Assembly: GCA_948567375.1 (NCBI GenBank)
Contig: OX419762.1
Coordinates: forward strand, 10,608,001 to 10,672,000
DNA length: 64,000 bases
Source: Lunularia cruciata
Lineage: Eukaryota; Streptophyta; Marchantiopsida; Lunulariales; Lunulariaceae
Direction of reading: 5' to 3'
Shown here: piece by piece, positions 1 to 11,730 of the stretch
Position numbering within the stretch: position 1 is the first letter of the stretch
How the letters are laid out: each line of letters opens with the position of its first letter
The notes under the pieces: model-generated
The model's database searches: none
Told to the model about the DNA's origin: nothing
Seen by the model: the letters and a program-made list of their open reading frames with translations, nothing else
Program-made: the position numbers and the translations under genes

Positions 1-931
1 GATTGCTCCACAACTAGCTCAATTGTACTTCAAATGTAGTCTTTTCTCATCATGGCTTATCTCAAGTGCTCATCAACAATAGAAGCACTCAATTCACTAG
101 TTTGTTTTGGAGAACACTCTTTAGTTTCTTTGAAACCAAATTAACCATGTCCACAACTTACCATCCACAAATCAATAGACAAGTAGAGTATGCTAATCAC
201 ACTATTGACGATATGCTTTGGCTTCACCTTAGAGGAGCAAGAGAGATAGGACACATTATTTCCATTGGTGGAATTTGCGTACAACAATTCAATGAATACA
301 TCACACATAGAGCATCCTTTCATATCTTTGAGCTTGATGAAGATCTATTAGATGGTTACCAAGGTTGACATTGTCAATGTTTTATTTCTATAATCCAACA
401 AGGTGTGGAGAATGCCAAGTGTAGGTTGTAGATTGCCCAAAATCAATAGTAATAATATGAAGATGCACCATCAGCACATGGAGTTCAATGTTAGGGATTA
501 AGTTTGGCTATCAACAACCAACCCCATGTTAGTTGGCCCTTGTAAGCTCAGACTTTGTTTTATTGGACCATTTCTTATTCTTCATCAAATTGTTGTAGTG
601 GCCTATCACCTCGATGATACATCCAATATTCCATGTTTCCTTACTATGTAGATATGCTCCTTGACCACTCCAATTTTCTTGTATATAAGAAATTTGACCT
701 TGTCTAACACTCATTGATGGTACAAAAGAGTATGAAGTTGAATGCATTCTCAATTAACACATCCATGGTACTTGCCATCCACGTGTGGAATATCTTGTAC
801 AATGGAAAGAGTACCCACTATATGAGGCAACATGAGAGCCAATAGCCAACTTGACCCATGCAATAGTGTTAATGAAATCTTTGAAGCAATAACTTTGCAA
901 TGAGGATGTTACGTCTTAAAAGGGAGAGGTT
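1..931 (+). pseudogene. Ty3 chromovirus relic: integrase core end and chromodomain
   Basis: This is the distal pol end of a Ty3/gypsy element, running off the left window edge. Integrase-core words are readable across frames: AQLYFKC, then INNRSTQFTSLFW, then STTYHPQIN. The second catalytic position, normally SDR, reads NNR, so Asp is replaced by Asn. Near 715-900 a chromodomain is readable in pieces (DGTKEYEVE, then EYLVQWKEYPLYEAT), which marks the chromovirus branch. A purine-rich tract at about 917-930 precedes the LTR. There are many stops and frameshifts. It is clearly the same family as element E at 54979-61335, whose integrase (59.6-60.6 kb) and chromodomain (60.9-61.1 kb) align along its length. 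It is an inactive relic. Confidence 0.85.
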
Positions 932-1500
932 TGTAATACCAATAGCTAGAAATATTAACTAAAGATGAGAATTGGCTTGGTAACATCTGGAAGGATGTTG
1001 TATATGATGGACTAAGTAGATCAGATAGAACTATCACCAAAAGAGTACTTCTACTAATAGTACAATAGTTGAAAATAACCTAGTCCATTTTGGAAACCTA
1101 AACGGATTAATTAGACCTAAAAATATGCAGATTCCCCCCAAAAGAGAAAAGCTAGGCTTTCTCTCTCTTCTTTTTTTTCTCATTGAAATCTTTCTAATGG
1201 TACTTCACTCATGCAATTTTGAGATTCCTATAGAAAGATTTCCTAAAGATTCTCTCCAATCAAAGCTTATTTGACCAACCAGATAGGACCAAAATCAACA
1301 TGTCATCCATGCATGCATCTAATCTAAAGGTGAAGCTCATTGACATGGAACCAATCTATGTATTTGATACAAGGGTGTAGCTCTCTTTGAGTGAATCTTC
1401 TTTGCTATATAGCAAAGACAAGGTGCTCCTATGGGACATTGGAGTTTTGAGTAGAAAGCTTGTGTTTCTTCTTTTGTCTTTTTCTTGGGAGTTTTTCTTT
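932..1500 (+). repeat. LTR of the left chromovirus relic (3' LTR)
   Basis: It begins TGTAATACC directly after a polypurine tract and aligns along its whole length with the 5' LTR of element E at 54979-55560. Shared landmarks are the AACATCT-GATGTT block, ATCACCAAAAG, a C-run preceding a GAGAAAAG block, TTGACCAACCAGATAGGACC and AAGGTGCTCCT. The right edge is approximate because the end has decayed. The C-run is 6 C here, 10 C in the E 5' LTR and 14 C at the truncated E 3' LTR. Confidence 0.85.
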
Positions 1501-1529
1501 CCTTTGAAGATTACACATAATCAACTTTA

Positions 1530-1960
1530 AGAATTTTTATACATGATTTTTTAGTTTTTTCTTTGTCTTAATAGAGATTAAATTATCATCCAAGAATACC
1601 ACTACCACATATTGATCAAACAACAGTTCCAACACCCATGCATTTGGTCTATGAAAACTCCCAAAACTTTAGTGAATCCAGAAGGTAAAACTTTCCATTC
1701 AAAATATCCTTACATCGTATGAAAATTAGTTTTTTGCATATCTTCCCTATTAATGAATGAAAATTAGTGAAAATAATAGTCACCTCAAAGATCCAACTTT
1801 GAAAATTATCATGCTCTACTCAATTGATCCAACAAGTCATCAATTTGAGGCAAGAAATATGTATTCTTCATGGTTTGTGTATCAAGACCTTCTCCAACAA
1901 CTTGGTCAATGTTGTTTGAAGTTATTCCAGTTCTTTTAGTGAGAGTCAATAGACTGATCT
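1530..1960 (-). pseudogene. Ty3-type reverse transcriptase fragment
   Basis: On the minus strand the order of words is that of a Ty3 reverse transcriptase: GLDTQTMKNTYFLPQIDDLL, DQLSRA, SKLDL, then YFEWKVLPSGFTKVLGVFID and FDQYVVV-FLDD. The FLDD block corresponds to the catalytic Y/FxDD motif. Stops and at least two frame changes break it. Orientation is opposite to the chromovirus relic on its left, so it is a different insertion. No LTR was recognised for it. Confidence 0.7.
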
Positions 1961-2374
1961 ACTCACTAAATTACTACTTGAAAATATCTAAATTTTGAAA
2001 TGCATACATTGATTAGAGAGTAATTTCTTTGGAAGATCATCCAAAAACATATCTATAAAATTTTGAATTATCTCATCACCCATTGGCTTTTAATCATCGT
2101 CCAAGTCCCTTGGCAAAGTAAATTTGATACACAATGAAAAAATATAATATTTTTTTTCAAAGTTTATTTTATAGTTATCATCGATAAACTTTTCCTCTTG
2201 GGATTGATTATTTGTAGATGTTTTAATTAGAAAAGCTAGATAATCTAATTGATAATTTTTATCTTGGTGTTATACTCTATATTAGTCTTGAACCCTTCTC
2301 AGGTTGTTTATGTTGATGAGAACCAACCCCCCTCAATGTTCTGCCAAAGCATTGTCTAGCCTACTTCCCTCTAT
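1961..2374. other. AT-rich stretch without recognisable gene
   Basis: I see no coding signal here. The part next to 1960 may be more of the decayed reverse transcriptase, but no convincing motif is left. Confidence 0.5.
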
Positions 2375-3413
2375 ATGTTGGAGTTTACCACAAAGAAAGA
2401 TGGGAAGACCCCATCAAGCCCTACAAGGGTGAGACTTGAGACTATGAAAGAAGTACATGTGAATGTTTGTAAGATCCCAAGATGAGGCTTTTTACTGGAA
2501 TGTAGGCGACCCCGTAGGAAAAATGAAGGATGGGAAGGCCCCATCAAGCCGCACAAGGGAGAGACAAAAAAGATAACATGGGGCTAAGCCCCAATAGAGT
2601 CTATATGAGAAATCTGCACTACCGCACCTAAGATATCCGAGCTATGCAAGTCGTACGGTCTAGACATAACTGGAGCATCCAAAGAAACATCACCTAATGT
2701 GATTGCTCTCCTATGGATTGCACCAGCCATTGCACTCTGTAGAGCAATGGATACACACTATCTAAAATATGCTACAAAGTATGAGAGTGAGAGTGGTACC
2801 CCCTGACGCCTAACATGATAAGCTCTCACGCACTCCCTAACAAATGTGTCAAATGTTATGTCCATTGCTCCATATAACTCCAAGGCTAGAGGAACAAAGA
2901 GGTGACCTCGCTGCATGCCCCTATACTTGGAGACCTTGCAACCTGCTGCTGCACTCACCCACCGCCCATCTAGGGGGATGGGTAATCACTTCCTCCAAAA
3001 TTGTATCCCCCATCGGGTCCGTAACCACGACATCCGCTACTGTCACCTGATCATCTCGGACCAAGTATAAGTCCGCCTTGACACGTGACGTCTACAACGC
3101 ATACGAATGCTCCCTCCAAGCCAAGTATCCACTCTCTCGTGCCATAGCAAACACTATGTCCCTAATGGCATCATGGGTAGCTATCCTTTGTCCTCCAAAA
3201 GGACACTGTGTCATGTGGACCGCTGCTGCATCTAGTGTAGAACCACACTCACAAGTGAGTAATAAAGATGCAGATGGGTGGACCAAATCTAGGCGAAACC
3301 TCATCTCTGTAGAGAAAGTAGCTAGTGCGAGTCGGAATGCCCTAATGCACGGTCGAGCTAGGATCCAAGAGCCTGCACCCTTGCCGGAGCAAGAGCGAAG
3401 ACATTTTCACCCG
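2375..3413 (-). mobile_element. 5'-truncated LINE (non-LTR retrotransposon), 3' part
   Basis: Read on the minus strand, this is the C-terminal part of a plant LINE reverse transcriptase polyprotein followed by its 3' tail. A CCHC-like knuckle of the LINE C-terminus is visible near 3225-3265 (CECG...VHMTQCPFGG), followed by THDAIRDIVFAMARESG, then ADLYLVRDDQVTVADVVVTD (about 3065-3005) and KYRGMQRGHLFVPLALELYG (about 2930-2870). There is an in-frame TAG near 3090 and a frameshift near 2960. The noncoding tail (about 2640-2375) contains the palindrome TGGGGCTAAGCCCCA and the GACCCCATCAAG block seen in every LINE tail of this window. The element abuts the end of HNL copy A, so it truncates or replaces the tail of that gene. 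Confidence 0.8.
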
Positions 3414-3689
3414 GTCGGGCCATAGTTCCCCCGACATCCTCCATACCAAAAAGCACGTTTAACGACCGAAAGTCCGTTGCAGATTCCATATATTCTCTTA
3501 ACCCATAAACTTTGAGTAGATCCGGTCCACTCTAGGACACTCGCCGTATTCAACAATGTCAGGCAAAATAGATAAATAATAACAAGGTCTCTTTGGGGCA
3601 TAATCAATTGAGAAATTTCTTGAAGAATCATATCCACAAGAAATGGTGTAACTGCACTATGAAGAGTCCGCAATGAAATGTAAAATAAG

Positions 3690-3827
3690 TGTGGAAAAGG
3701 GGACCGCTGAGATGTGGAAGACCCCAGCAAGGTAAAATTTATAGTGGTTAAATCGGGCTTAACCAATAATATCGGTAAGAGAAATCTACCTACAGACCAT
3801 AGCTGTCTAACTATATCAGAGTTATAT
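3690..3827 (-). mobile_element. Short LINE tail inserted in copy A C-terminal exon
   Basis: A 138-bp segment absent from the matching exon of copy B (near 33790). It is flanked by a 23-bp near-perfect direct repeat (3667-3689 and 3828-3850, 21 of 23 identical) that is single-copy in B, so it is a target-site duplication. The insert contains GGAAAAGGGGACCGC and GGAAGACCCCAGCAAG, diverged forms of the LINE tail blocks found at 29309-29496. Confidence 0.7.
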
Positions 3828-4714
3828 TCCGCAATAAAATGTAAGATAAGACGTATAAAAAGTTCAACATGAACTTTCCCCTCCATCCCCCGTCCCTGGG
3901 ACCCACTGGACCTGCGGACGTCGTCTCCGGATGCGGCCGGGAAGAGAACCCGGTCCACCACCTGCAAGACACTTTAACAAGCGTCGTGCCACGGTTGACC
4001 CTTCGTGTCCGGGCCTCTTCACCTACCATGAAAAGAGTTCCAAATAGCATGTGACGATAGTCTTCGTCATCCACACCTTCTGCACTGTCAGTAGGCCTCA
4101 TCACCCCTTGGAGAAATGCCGTTGTTCTTTCCGACGAGAGTAATCTTTCCCCTGTAGTCCCACAAATTATACAATTTAAAGTCAATTACGAATTTCGCGC
4201 AGGAGAGACGGTCTGCTGCAGAGGCATTCGAGTTCATGATGCATGCTAATGAAGATCCGAAGCTTGCACGTACTCTTCTTGCTCCGACTTCAAAGCATTC
4301 GGGAGGACCTTCAGCAATCGCGCTTGATCCAGGATAGCTCCTCTTGAGGGTGTGGCTTTTCGATCATTTAGCGCTTCCTACAGAGTATCCATTGTGTATT
4401 CATGCTTCTCAGAGAAAGGTGGTTCATCGAATCTCCTTCTTCATGTCAAGTGTTTGAACCATTCTTTAGCATACACACTCAATACATTGCAAACCGCATC
4501 GATTGCTATAAAATGCGGTAGCCGTAGCAGTTAGCAGTTTTGACACAGATACATCATCCAGCTCTTGCCCACAAATATATCTGGTTATTATCTACATCAT
4601 GCATTGAAGGAACCTTCTGCTTAAATAAAGTCGCAACTTCTAGCTTCAGAAATACAGATAATCCAAGTTTTAAATTTTGTGGCGGATAAAAACTTAACTA
4701 CTCGTAATTATCTT

Positions 4715-4868
4715 GCACCATGCAACTACAACCTTTGAACAGAATAGGAGTTCCGACAGTGTGAAGAACTCACTGTTTCAATCATCGGGCGTGCACTATG
4801 GAATTACAACCTTTGAAAAGAATAGGAGTTCCGACTGTGTGAGGAACCACCGTTCCAATCATCGGGCT
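4715..4868. repeat. Tandem duplication, two units of about 77 bp
   Basis: ACTACAACCTTTGAA...ATCATCGGGC occurs twice in a row (4715-4792 and 4793-4868) in an intronic part of copy A. Copy B has a single related unit near 32880-32910, so the duplication happened after the two arms formed. Confidence 0.75.
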
Positions 4869-7510
4869 CGATCGAACCCCGCAACCGGAATGCACTAGCA
4901 AAAGGAGAGGCTCGATGCGGCCTCTCAGCTCAGGTGCCCTTGTTAATTACTGGATTCAGACCACGAAGAATATGATTGCCAAATGTGGTCACTACATGCC
5001 TCACTTCCTCCTTTCTGTATTGCAGGATTATCTTCCTCCTTAGATTGTGCATGGAATAATATTTGTTACTATTGAGGGACGAGCCAATATGAAAGGTCCG
5101 TATCAAAGATCTCTCGTCCAGCTCTATTATGTAGCGTAGATAGGATACTCCTTTAATTTCAACATGTCCTCTGAACAACCTCAGTAGCGCTTCTGGTATC
5201 TTGTGAGGAGAATCCCACAATGCGGCGAGGATGGACAATCCCAGAGCCTCCGCAGACAGAGACTCCAGCACATCAGCATTTATCGGGTCAGAGTACGATA
5301 TCCACCTTGGGATCTTCCCATCCTTTGTTTCTTCTATGCGGTCGCCCATTTTACTAACCTTGATATACTCTTCATTCTTAATCCTATCATCCAGGAAACC
5401 TGGAAGATCCTTGCGAGTTTCTTGCCAATCGCGAAGGATACAGGAATCGGCCCCTGTCCTCATGGTCAAAGCAAAGTTGACAAGGATGAATGGATGACTC
5501 TCGAAGCCACAATGACGTTTTCCACTTCTGTCTGAATCACAATACATGTAGAAATACTTATCATTGAGAGAAATGAGGAATGGACTAAATGCATCTGTAT
5601 CAAAAGAACCAAATCTTGATAAGAGTCTTCTGCAGTTCCAATTTTTGAAAAACAAAAAAATTATCCGTCAGTAATGGAATTCTAATCCTGTATATTCATA
5701 CAAACACGTTGGAGGGATCTATATATGTAGAGTAGAAAATGGCAAACCCAAAACTTGGACACAGTTTCTTTCCGTTTAGTACCCAAGTAAACACACAGAA
5801 CAGGACATGCTTCTGGCATTGTGATCTTGAACTGGGATCTTGTAAATTCAGGCATGCTCAATGTCATCATGATTCCTTCAGCAAAAACACTGAACAGCTA
5901 GACTTTGGTAGATAATCAGCGCTGGCTGAAGTGCCTGGATATGATTTGCAATATCCCTCTTCCCAATCCTCTGTCATGCTGACGATTTAATATTATAGGG
6001 CAACTCGGTCACTTCTCATAAGGGTCGCTCACGAGCGAAGGAGGTGGTACTTGCTAAAATGAGAGCAAAAGGTATAACATCTGGGTATTGGAAATGATTG
6101 TGGCATTGTCTATCCCGGGCTAACCACTGAAAAATAAAATAAGGTATGGGGTTCAAGATCTGAACTAAAAAATTAACATAAACATATATGATTATGATAA
6201 TCATACAATAAATAGTAAAGAATCTCGATTCTGGAGAAAATAAGAATCAAAATGACATATATCACGGTCTTATTCTCTTTAGATGTGAATTGTGATACGA
6301 AGATGTTTTAAGTACCTGCAACTCGTCGTATGTATGACTTCCGTGGAATTTCTCGGGTGAAAATTCTCCAATATAATTGAAGAGAATTCTCGAAGCATCA
6401 TTGGTGAAAGGAGCAGATATCCTGATATTGCGGAGTCGAAATAGCAATGCTCAGCTCCAGTCCTGGCGGTAGCCTCTCCAAATAATATAGTAACCGGTTT
6501 TTGAGGATCAGTAACTCAGAAGATACACTTTAGTACGACACTTGGCTTCTACAAAGCGATATTTTCTTTTCGTAGTGATTATTGATACATCAAGTGGGGA
6601 GGGTTCTACCCTCAATGATACTAACAATAACTTTGATGGTTGAGAAATGGATCGTGAAAACAGTAATTCTAGCTTATTGCTCCAAGAATCAAATAGATTG
6701 TCACGGAAATATTCTAATCTGTAACAGGAATGAACTCCAATTTGGAGTTTTAGGGTATATCAACTCATTACGTACCCATGAGACGACAACAAAACTCTTC
6801 CAACTGTACTTTTGTCGTAAGTGGTTGAATTCCTCTCCAAGCCTCGCCGCAGCTGTGTACCTAGTTCTTGCAAGTTATCTGTTCAAGCACCGTCCTCGAC
6901 TACATGGGAAGGCCATTTGCGGGTGAATTTGGTCAACGAAAACCCTGAGATAGACTTCATGGATAGTCTCTTGGGGCTGTACTGGGTGCGATTTACTATA
7001 AACTCTGCTGGTGATTTGGATCCTAGATGTGGAGTACAAAATAGAATACACCTCTTAAGTTCTTCATGATAGATTCGAGATGGATATTTTTCTTCGACCT
7101 CCCTATCTGATGAGATGCCTCCACATGTAACTTTTTAATAACAAGGCCACAGAGAGACAGTGCCTGCTAGACCACTCTACTCCAGCCAAAGTAGTCAAAT
7201 TCATAAGGAAACTCTCCCCCAAGAGCTGAAGGTCCATTCTACCGCCATCACATGTTTGCACTAGGTGACCATCATATAGCACAGAATAAATTCTAGACGA
7301 GAGAAAATCCTTAGACAGCCATTGTGCTGGCCAGCACACAGAATCGTCTCGACACATTCAAGATGAATGTGGAAATCTCGTTCACTTGACTCAAACATGA
7401 GTCCAAGGAAAAAGATTATTTCCGAATGAATGTTGCCCCCCGCCGGTTCATGTAGAAGATAGACGTTGTCATGGAGCTACATCCACATTACGATAGTTCA
7501 GCATCAAATT

Positions 7511-9222
7511 AGTCTAAATCACTTAAACCTGTAAATGCAAATAAATACTAATCCCATGGACATGTTCATCGTTCTTTCAGATTCAATAATCTGACGACTC
7601 AAAGCTCCATAAGACCCTCATTTGTCCCTTTCCATCAGTTTCAATAATCTGACGACTCAAAGCTCCATAAGACCCTCATTTCTCCCTTTCCATCAGTTTC
7701 AGGAAGTTGGTAATAAATGGATTCCAGGGGAGAAACATGTTGATCTAGGACATATATCTTAAGCTCTTAATCAGAGGAATCAGAGGTTAGGTTTTGTAGC
7801 AGAAATTGTGAAATGTAAATTTGAGATTTTCAGTTGTGTCTTCTGTAAGTTGCGATAAATAAAGCCAATGCAATTTTTGTGTCTAATTACCAAAAGTGAA
7901 AGCAAGATCCAGCTTTATCACTCGAATTCGTGTGAATTGCAAGTAAATGTCAATGTTCCATGACTATCATCTTTGAGATTCGTATGAATAACAATATAAT
8001 GCCCATGTTCAGTGACCAAGCTTTCATTTATTATCATATCCAATGTGGATAAGCAAGGGCGAATCTTGGATTGGCTAAATACATAGTACAATGACATATT
8101 TGACAATGAAGTTAAAATGATGTACATGTACAAATTTCATACTCTGGCGGTAACCTTACACAGGGAAACCATGTTGGCCCACCTCCTTCTCTTACCACTC
8201 GATGCAATGCTGACCACCCTATTCCTCTTATACTGGATTCGATGTGCAAACTAACCCTTTTGATAAAATTGGATGTGGCCAGAGCGTTCTGTTTTGTTCT
8301 AAATTACTTGTGGCCTTCAGATGTTTTAGCTGGGAAAAGGAAATCATCTGTCTTGGCAGATCCTGAGTATTCGTAGATGTTTGAAAGCTGGAGCTTTCCC
8401 CAGACATTTTAATTGATGGGCAGGCGCTGGATCTAACCCGGAATAGCGGTCTCGGATCGATTTCTGATACTGCACGGTGCCTTAAGATCGATTGAATCGA
8501 GATAATGATACAATGAATGCATCGTCCCGGATAAATCTTCACATGGCGCGACGTTCACGACAATACATGTACATATGAAATTTTCTATTAACAATGTCCT
8601 GTGTTCATGATGCTTGTCTACAGCATCGTATATATTGTGAAATTCTGTGTAGCTTATTTTACGGCAGGAAAATCATACGCACGCATTCTCTTTTTCAAAC
8701 GAAGTTCGATCCTACATGTGATCATCCGTATCATCACCTGAAGTAGCTTCAGCATAAGTATCTGTACAAGGCCCTTGAAAATTTTGATGTAAAACCTGAT
8801 ATTGAGCGATCGTGATCGAGGACTCGAACTTGGCTCATGAACGGTAATGTACGTTGAGAAAGATGTGAATTTTTAAAAAATATAAAGATTAGTGCAAAAT
8901 TTTATGCATCATCATAAGAGAGAAAAATTACCAACCACAAGTGATGTGTTGTAGACTTTCGGGACCTCACATGCAGCCGCTCCGATAACGCTGTCAACCG
9001 GATTGAACTGCACCTAAAGGCAGAAGAACTGAGAAATAGTCCTTAAAGACACGACGTAAGTAAGCAACTGGCCGCAAATTCTCGAGTGAGCCAAAATAAA
9101 TGATACTGCATCTGCCACATATCACCGCAATGCAATCCGTTGAACTGTACCTCCAAGTTTGTCTAATTTGCGCAGATTCTGCAAGCGCGCATGAGGTCTC
9201 CTTTGCCGTGCGGAATCGTCCA
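7511..9222 (-). other. 5' flank of HNL copy A, conserved in copy B
   Basis: Noncoding on inspection, but recognisably similar to 27165-29036 over most of its length in inverted orientation. It probably contains the promoter and 5' leader of the ancestral HNL gene, because it travelled with the coding part in the duplication. I recognise no specific promoter element. Confidence 0.55.
7582..7697. repeat. 58-bp tandem duplication
   Basis: Two head-to-tail copies (7582-7639, 7640-7697) of a unit containing TTCAATAATCTGACGACTC and GACCCTCATTT, differing by about one base. The matching site in arm B (about 28890-28950) has one copy. It is a recent duplication specific to arm A. Confidence 0.85.
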
Positions 9223-9340
9223 TTTGACTCGGCTTCCTAGTCCTCGGTCAAACTTCTTCGCAGGCGACGCGCGTCGACTGTCCGAAAAGTCCACACTTTT
9301 CCGCTGCTGGATGAGAGGAATACCGCACTAGACAGATCCA

Positions 9341-9388
9341 GAACTGGATATTATGTTGTTTCATGAACTGGATATTATGTTGTTTTAT
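9341..9388. repeat. 24-bp tandem duplication
   Basis: GAACTGGATATTATGTTGTT followed by TCAT or TTAT is present twice in direct succession (9341-9364 and 9365-9388), just outside the arm A boundary. Confidence 0.7.
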
Positions 9389-9828
9389 GCATATACTATA
9401 GAAATTCTGCAAGTGGGTCAGAGGTTTCAACAGTCAAAATTTCGATGGAGAACCTAATTCCAGGCGTTTAGTTCTTATTACGCGATAAAGCATAAAAAGA
9501 GGCGCATACAATTTGTTTCAATATGCATTACTCAATTGACACAAAGTTTGCGCGTGGGGGATATTATAGCTTTTTCAAATAATAATGCTTCTATGTAAAC
9601 CCTAAAATTTAAATCTTCCGATTAGTGTAATTAACTTTTACCTCGTAATTCTCAAGGGATAACGATTCTCTGTTTTGCTTAACTGAAATCTTGCCGATTG
9701 GTGTAGTTATTTGTTTCGAGGTAAAAAGGATCCGAAATGAATTTACTCTTGCGGTCAAGCAGTGTCTTATTTAAAGGATATCAAAGCTAACTAACCTAAT
9801 TGGTAGGTAGGCTTCTATAATAGTAATG

Positions 9829-9878
9829 GAAAAAGGCGACCACGTAGGAAAAACGAAGGATGGGAAGACCCCATCAAG
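9829..9878 (-). mobile_element. 50-bp LINE tail with target-site duplication
   Basis: Only the last about 50 bp of the LINE tail (GGCGACCACGTAGGAAAAAC, then GAAGACCCCATCAAG) is present. It is flanked by a perfect 11-bp direct repeat TAATAGTAATG at 9818-9828 and 9879-9889. This is an extreme 5' truncation. Confidence 0.8.
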
Positions 9879-9889
9879 TAATAGTAATG

Positions 9890-10799
9890 TAGGTAATGTA
9901 GTCCATAGTCTTCGTCCATCGTCCCCAAACTGCCTTTGAGGTAGTCCCCATCTTTTGTCCCCGATCTGCCCATGGAGCCGGACCGAGAACGTAGTAGCAT
10001 GAGACTGAGAGAGCCTATGTGCATTGACCTAAACATCCGGAAAGTACATTAATGTTTCTACTCTAGAAGAGTACCAGGAACTTGCTTGCTAAACCTCGGG
10101 GCTTATTAACCCCAAGTTTTCTTGTGGACGAAGAATATAATAAAAAATTCAGAATAAATATTTATTCAGATTGTCTCCACAAGGGAGCATTTGATTGTCA
10201 TCAGAGAGGTTCCCAAGAATTGTATTGTGGAATTTTGTTATCTATAATACACGTGAAAAAAGAATATCAGGAAAAATAGATTGTTTTTGAATTATTGATA
10301 AGCATTTAGATTATGGATCATGTCCCTTCTTGCTGAAGTTCAACTGAGGATTGTGTTGTTTATTTCTCTTATTCAGCGCTTAGCTCCAGAGATGTGAAAA
10401 TATACCGGACTTTGTTGTTCTGCAGGTCCTGTCTAGCGAAGCTCCGGGGTTAGAGATTTTATCTTCTGTTGTCCAAAAGAGTATTGTGAAGTCGAAACTT
10501 GCTCCAAGAGGAGTTTCTCCAGGTGAAAAAAATTTGAGATTGCGAATTGTCATTCGTCCCGTCAGTTTCCACTCCTGTGCAATAGGACGATGCTTGAGCG
10601 TAATTTGGTCAACTGTGAGAGGAAGGAGTAGGTCTTTCACCACTGAAGCATGGTAGTTTTCATCATGCATGCAGATAGGTCAGTTACTTACAACTTTAGA
10701 GTTTTTCGGGTTTACTTGGTATGTATTTCAGGTGATACCACCAAATCGCAGAATGAAATTAGGAAGATTAGTGTTGTAGTTTCATTATCAATTGCATCT
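9890..10799. other. Intergenic, one unassigned ORF
   Basis: The stretch contains a 96-codon minus-strand frame at 10380-10670 (LTVDQITLKHRPIAQ, RMTIRNLKFFSPGETP). I do not recognise it. The composition is more protein-like than the neighbouring AT-rich DNA, so an exon or gene fragment is possible. Nothing else is supported here. Confidence 0.25.
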
Positions 10800-11730
10800 A
10801 TTGCTCATGTGGAAGTGTCATTTTAAACTAGAACTATCTCTAACATTCTGTATACATTATTGTTGAGTCTATAGCTATGTAAGCAAGGAATGAGTAAACC
10901 GGTGTATGACGGATGGGAGTCAAACTCATATATCTTAAGTGAGGAAGGAGGCACAAGAAGCCGTTGGATTTAATAAAGGACAATATCTTTTTTTCCGTTA
11001 GGTATTTTTTTAGGTTTTTGATTTGTGAAAAAAAGTATAGAACATAATGAATCCTCCTATTAACTAGTTTGCTCGCGATTCTCATAAGATATGACATCGT
11101 TAGGTTTGGTTTCGTCAAATAGTCAAAATCACCACAGTTGCTTTATTATGCGTGCCAGATGTCCATTTCTTGTAAATTTAGAAGCTTCAAAAACTTAATG
11201 CAGAGACTTCACTCATCTAAAATATGAAAGGAAATGTCAAGGATAGTAGACGATGTACCACTCTATTCCAAAAGAAACAAAGGCAAATAGATCAGGCTCA
11301 ATATCGAGATAAGCGCAAAGGTGAAGGAACAACGACCGTTTGATACTAAAAGTTTAATAAATACATCTCACAATTTTGTAATAGAGAATAATCTAAACAA
11401 CTTTTGTAACGAACATTATATGTTAGGTTGGTTTATTTTCTATTTTTTCCAAATTAATCTGTCAGGTATTACTTGTGATACAACCATATTTTCAGTTTTC
11501 AGCCGATACATTTCAGATCAAAATGTGGACATTTCAAAGGTTCGGGTTTCCATCTCTAACAAACATGACGATAGGTCGAAGAGCTCGTAGTTTTCTCTTG
11601 CAAGAAACTAGATGCATGCAAATCTTACGCCTGAGGCTGCGTCCTCTTTCTTTGTCAGCTAAAAGATATACCCCGTATAGTCTGCCTGTATGCTTTACTT
11701 ATATATTTATATATTGTGTAACTTGTTAAC
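10800..11730 (-). repeat. Relic of HNL 3' tail and downstream flank (inverted copy of 43870-45290)
   Basis: The block at 11500-11720 (containing CTTGCAAGAAACTAGATGCA and CTTTGTCAGCTAAAAGATAT) is the reverse complement of 43890-44060, and the block at 10920-11118 is the reverse complement of 45080-45290. The intermediate CAACCATATTTTCAGTTTT word also matches 44360-44400 in inverted order. The 43.9-kb version is also similar to the tail of HNL copy B at 35400-35700, so this is probably the orphaned 3' end of another HNL copy on the minus strand. Confidence 0.6.

Larger units (their letters stand above)
3414..7510 (-). pseudogene. HNL-type NLR copy A, broken (hydrolase, NB-ARC remnant, helical C-terminus)
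   Basis: This is the minus-strand paralogue of copy B. The hydrolase start (about 7500-7100; VYLLHEPAGG, then IYSVLYDGHLVQTCDGGRMD) is followed by decay. The nucleophile elbow is frameshifted and a stretch just upstream of it is lost, an in-frame TGA replaces a Ser codon, and a TAG lies near the start. Most of the NB-ARC is gone: at about 6445 the sequence jumps from the hydrolase end (EHCYFDS) straight to the ARC segment (IRISAPF...ASRILFNY), removing about 850 bp with the P-loop and Walker B. The long exon at 5655-4930 is intact where B is broken (ESHPFILVNFALTMRTG; LESLSAEALGLSILAA). The helical C-terminal exons (4200-3414) carry a LINE-tail insertion. It cannot make a working NLR. Confidence 0.85.
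3414..9222 (-). repeat. Inverted segmental duplication, arm A
   Basis: The reverse complement of this interval aligns with 27165-34050, including noncoding 5' flank, introns and exons. Landmarks are the GATTCCGCACGG start (A about 9222, B about 27168), a CGCGCTTGCAGAATCTGC block, the hydrolase exon, the NB-ARC exon ends and the helical C-terminal exons. The arms differ by several indels and mobile-element insertions described separately. The spacer between the arms is about 18 kb and holds eS30 and HNL copy C. Confidence 0.85.

Noticed and set aside
3869-4054. Plus-strand ORFs at 3869-4054 and 3078-3425
   Set aside because: Antisense shadows of the copy A helical exon and of the LINE protein.
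5203-5535. Plus-strand open frames at 5203-5535 and 5231-5497
   Set aside because: They are antisense shadows of the well-conserved ARC exon of HNL copy A at 5655-4930.
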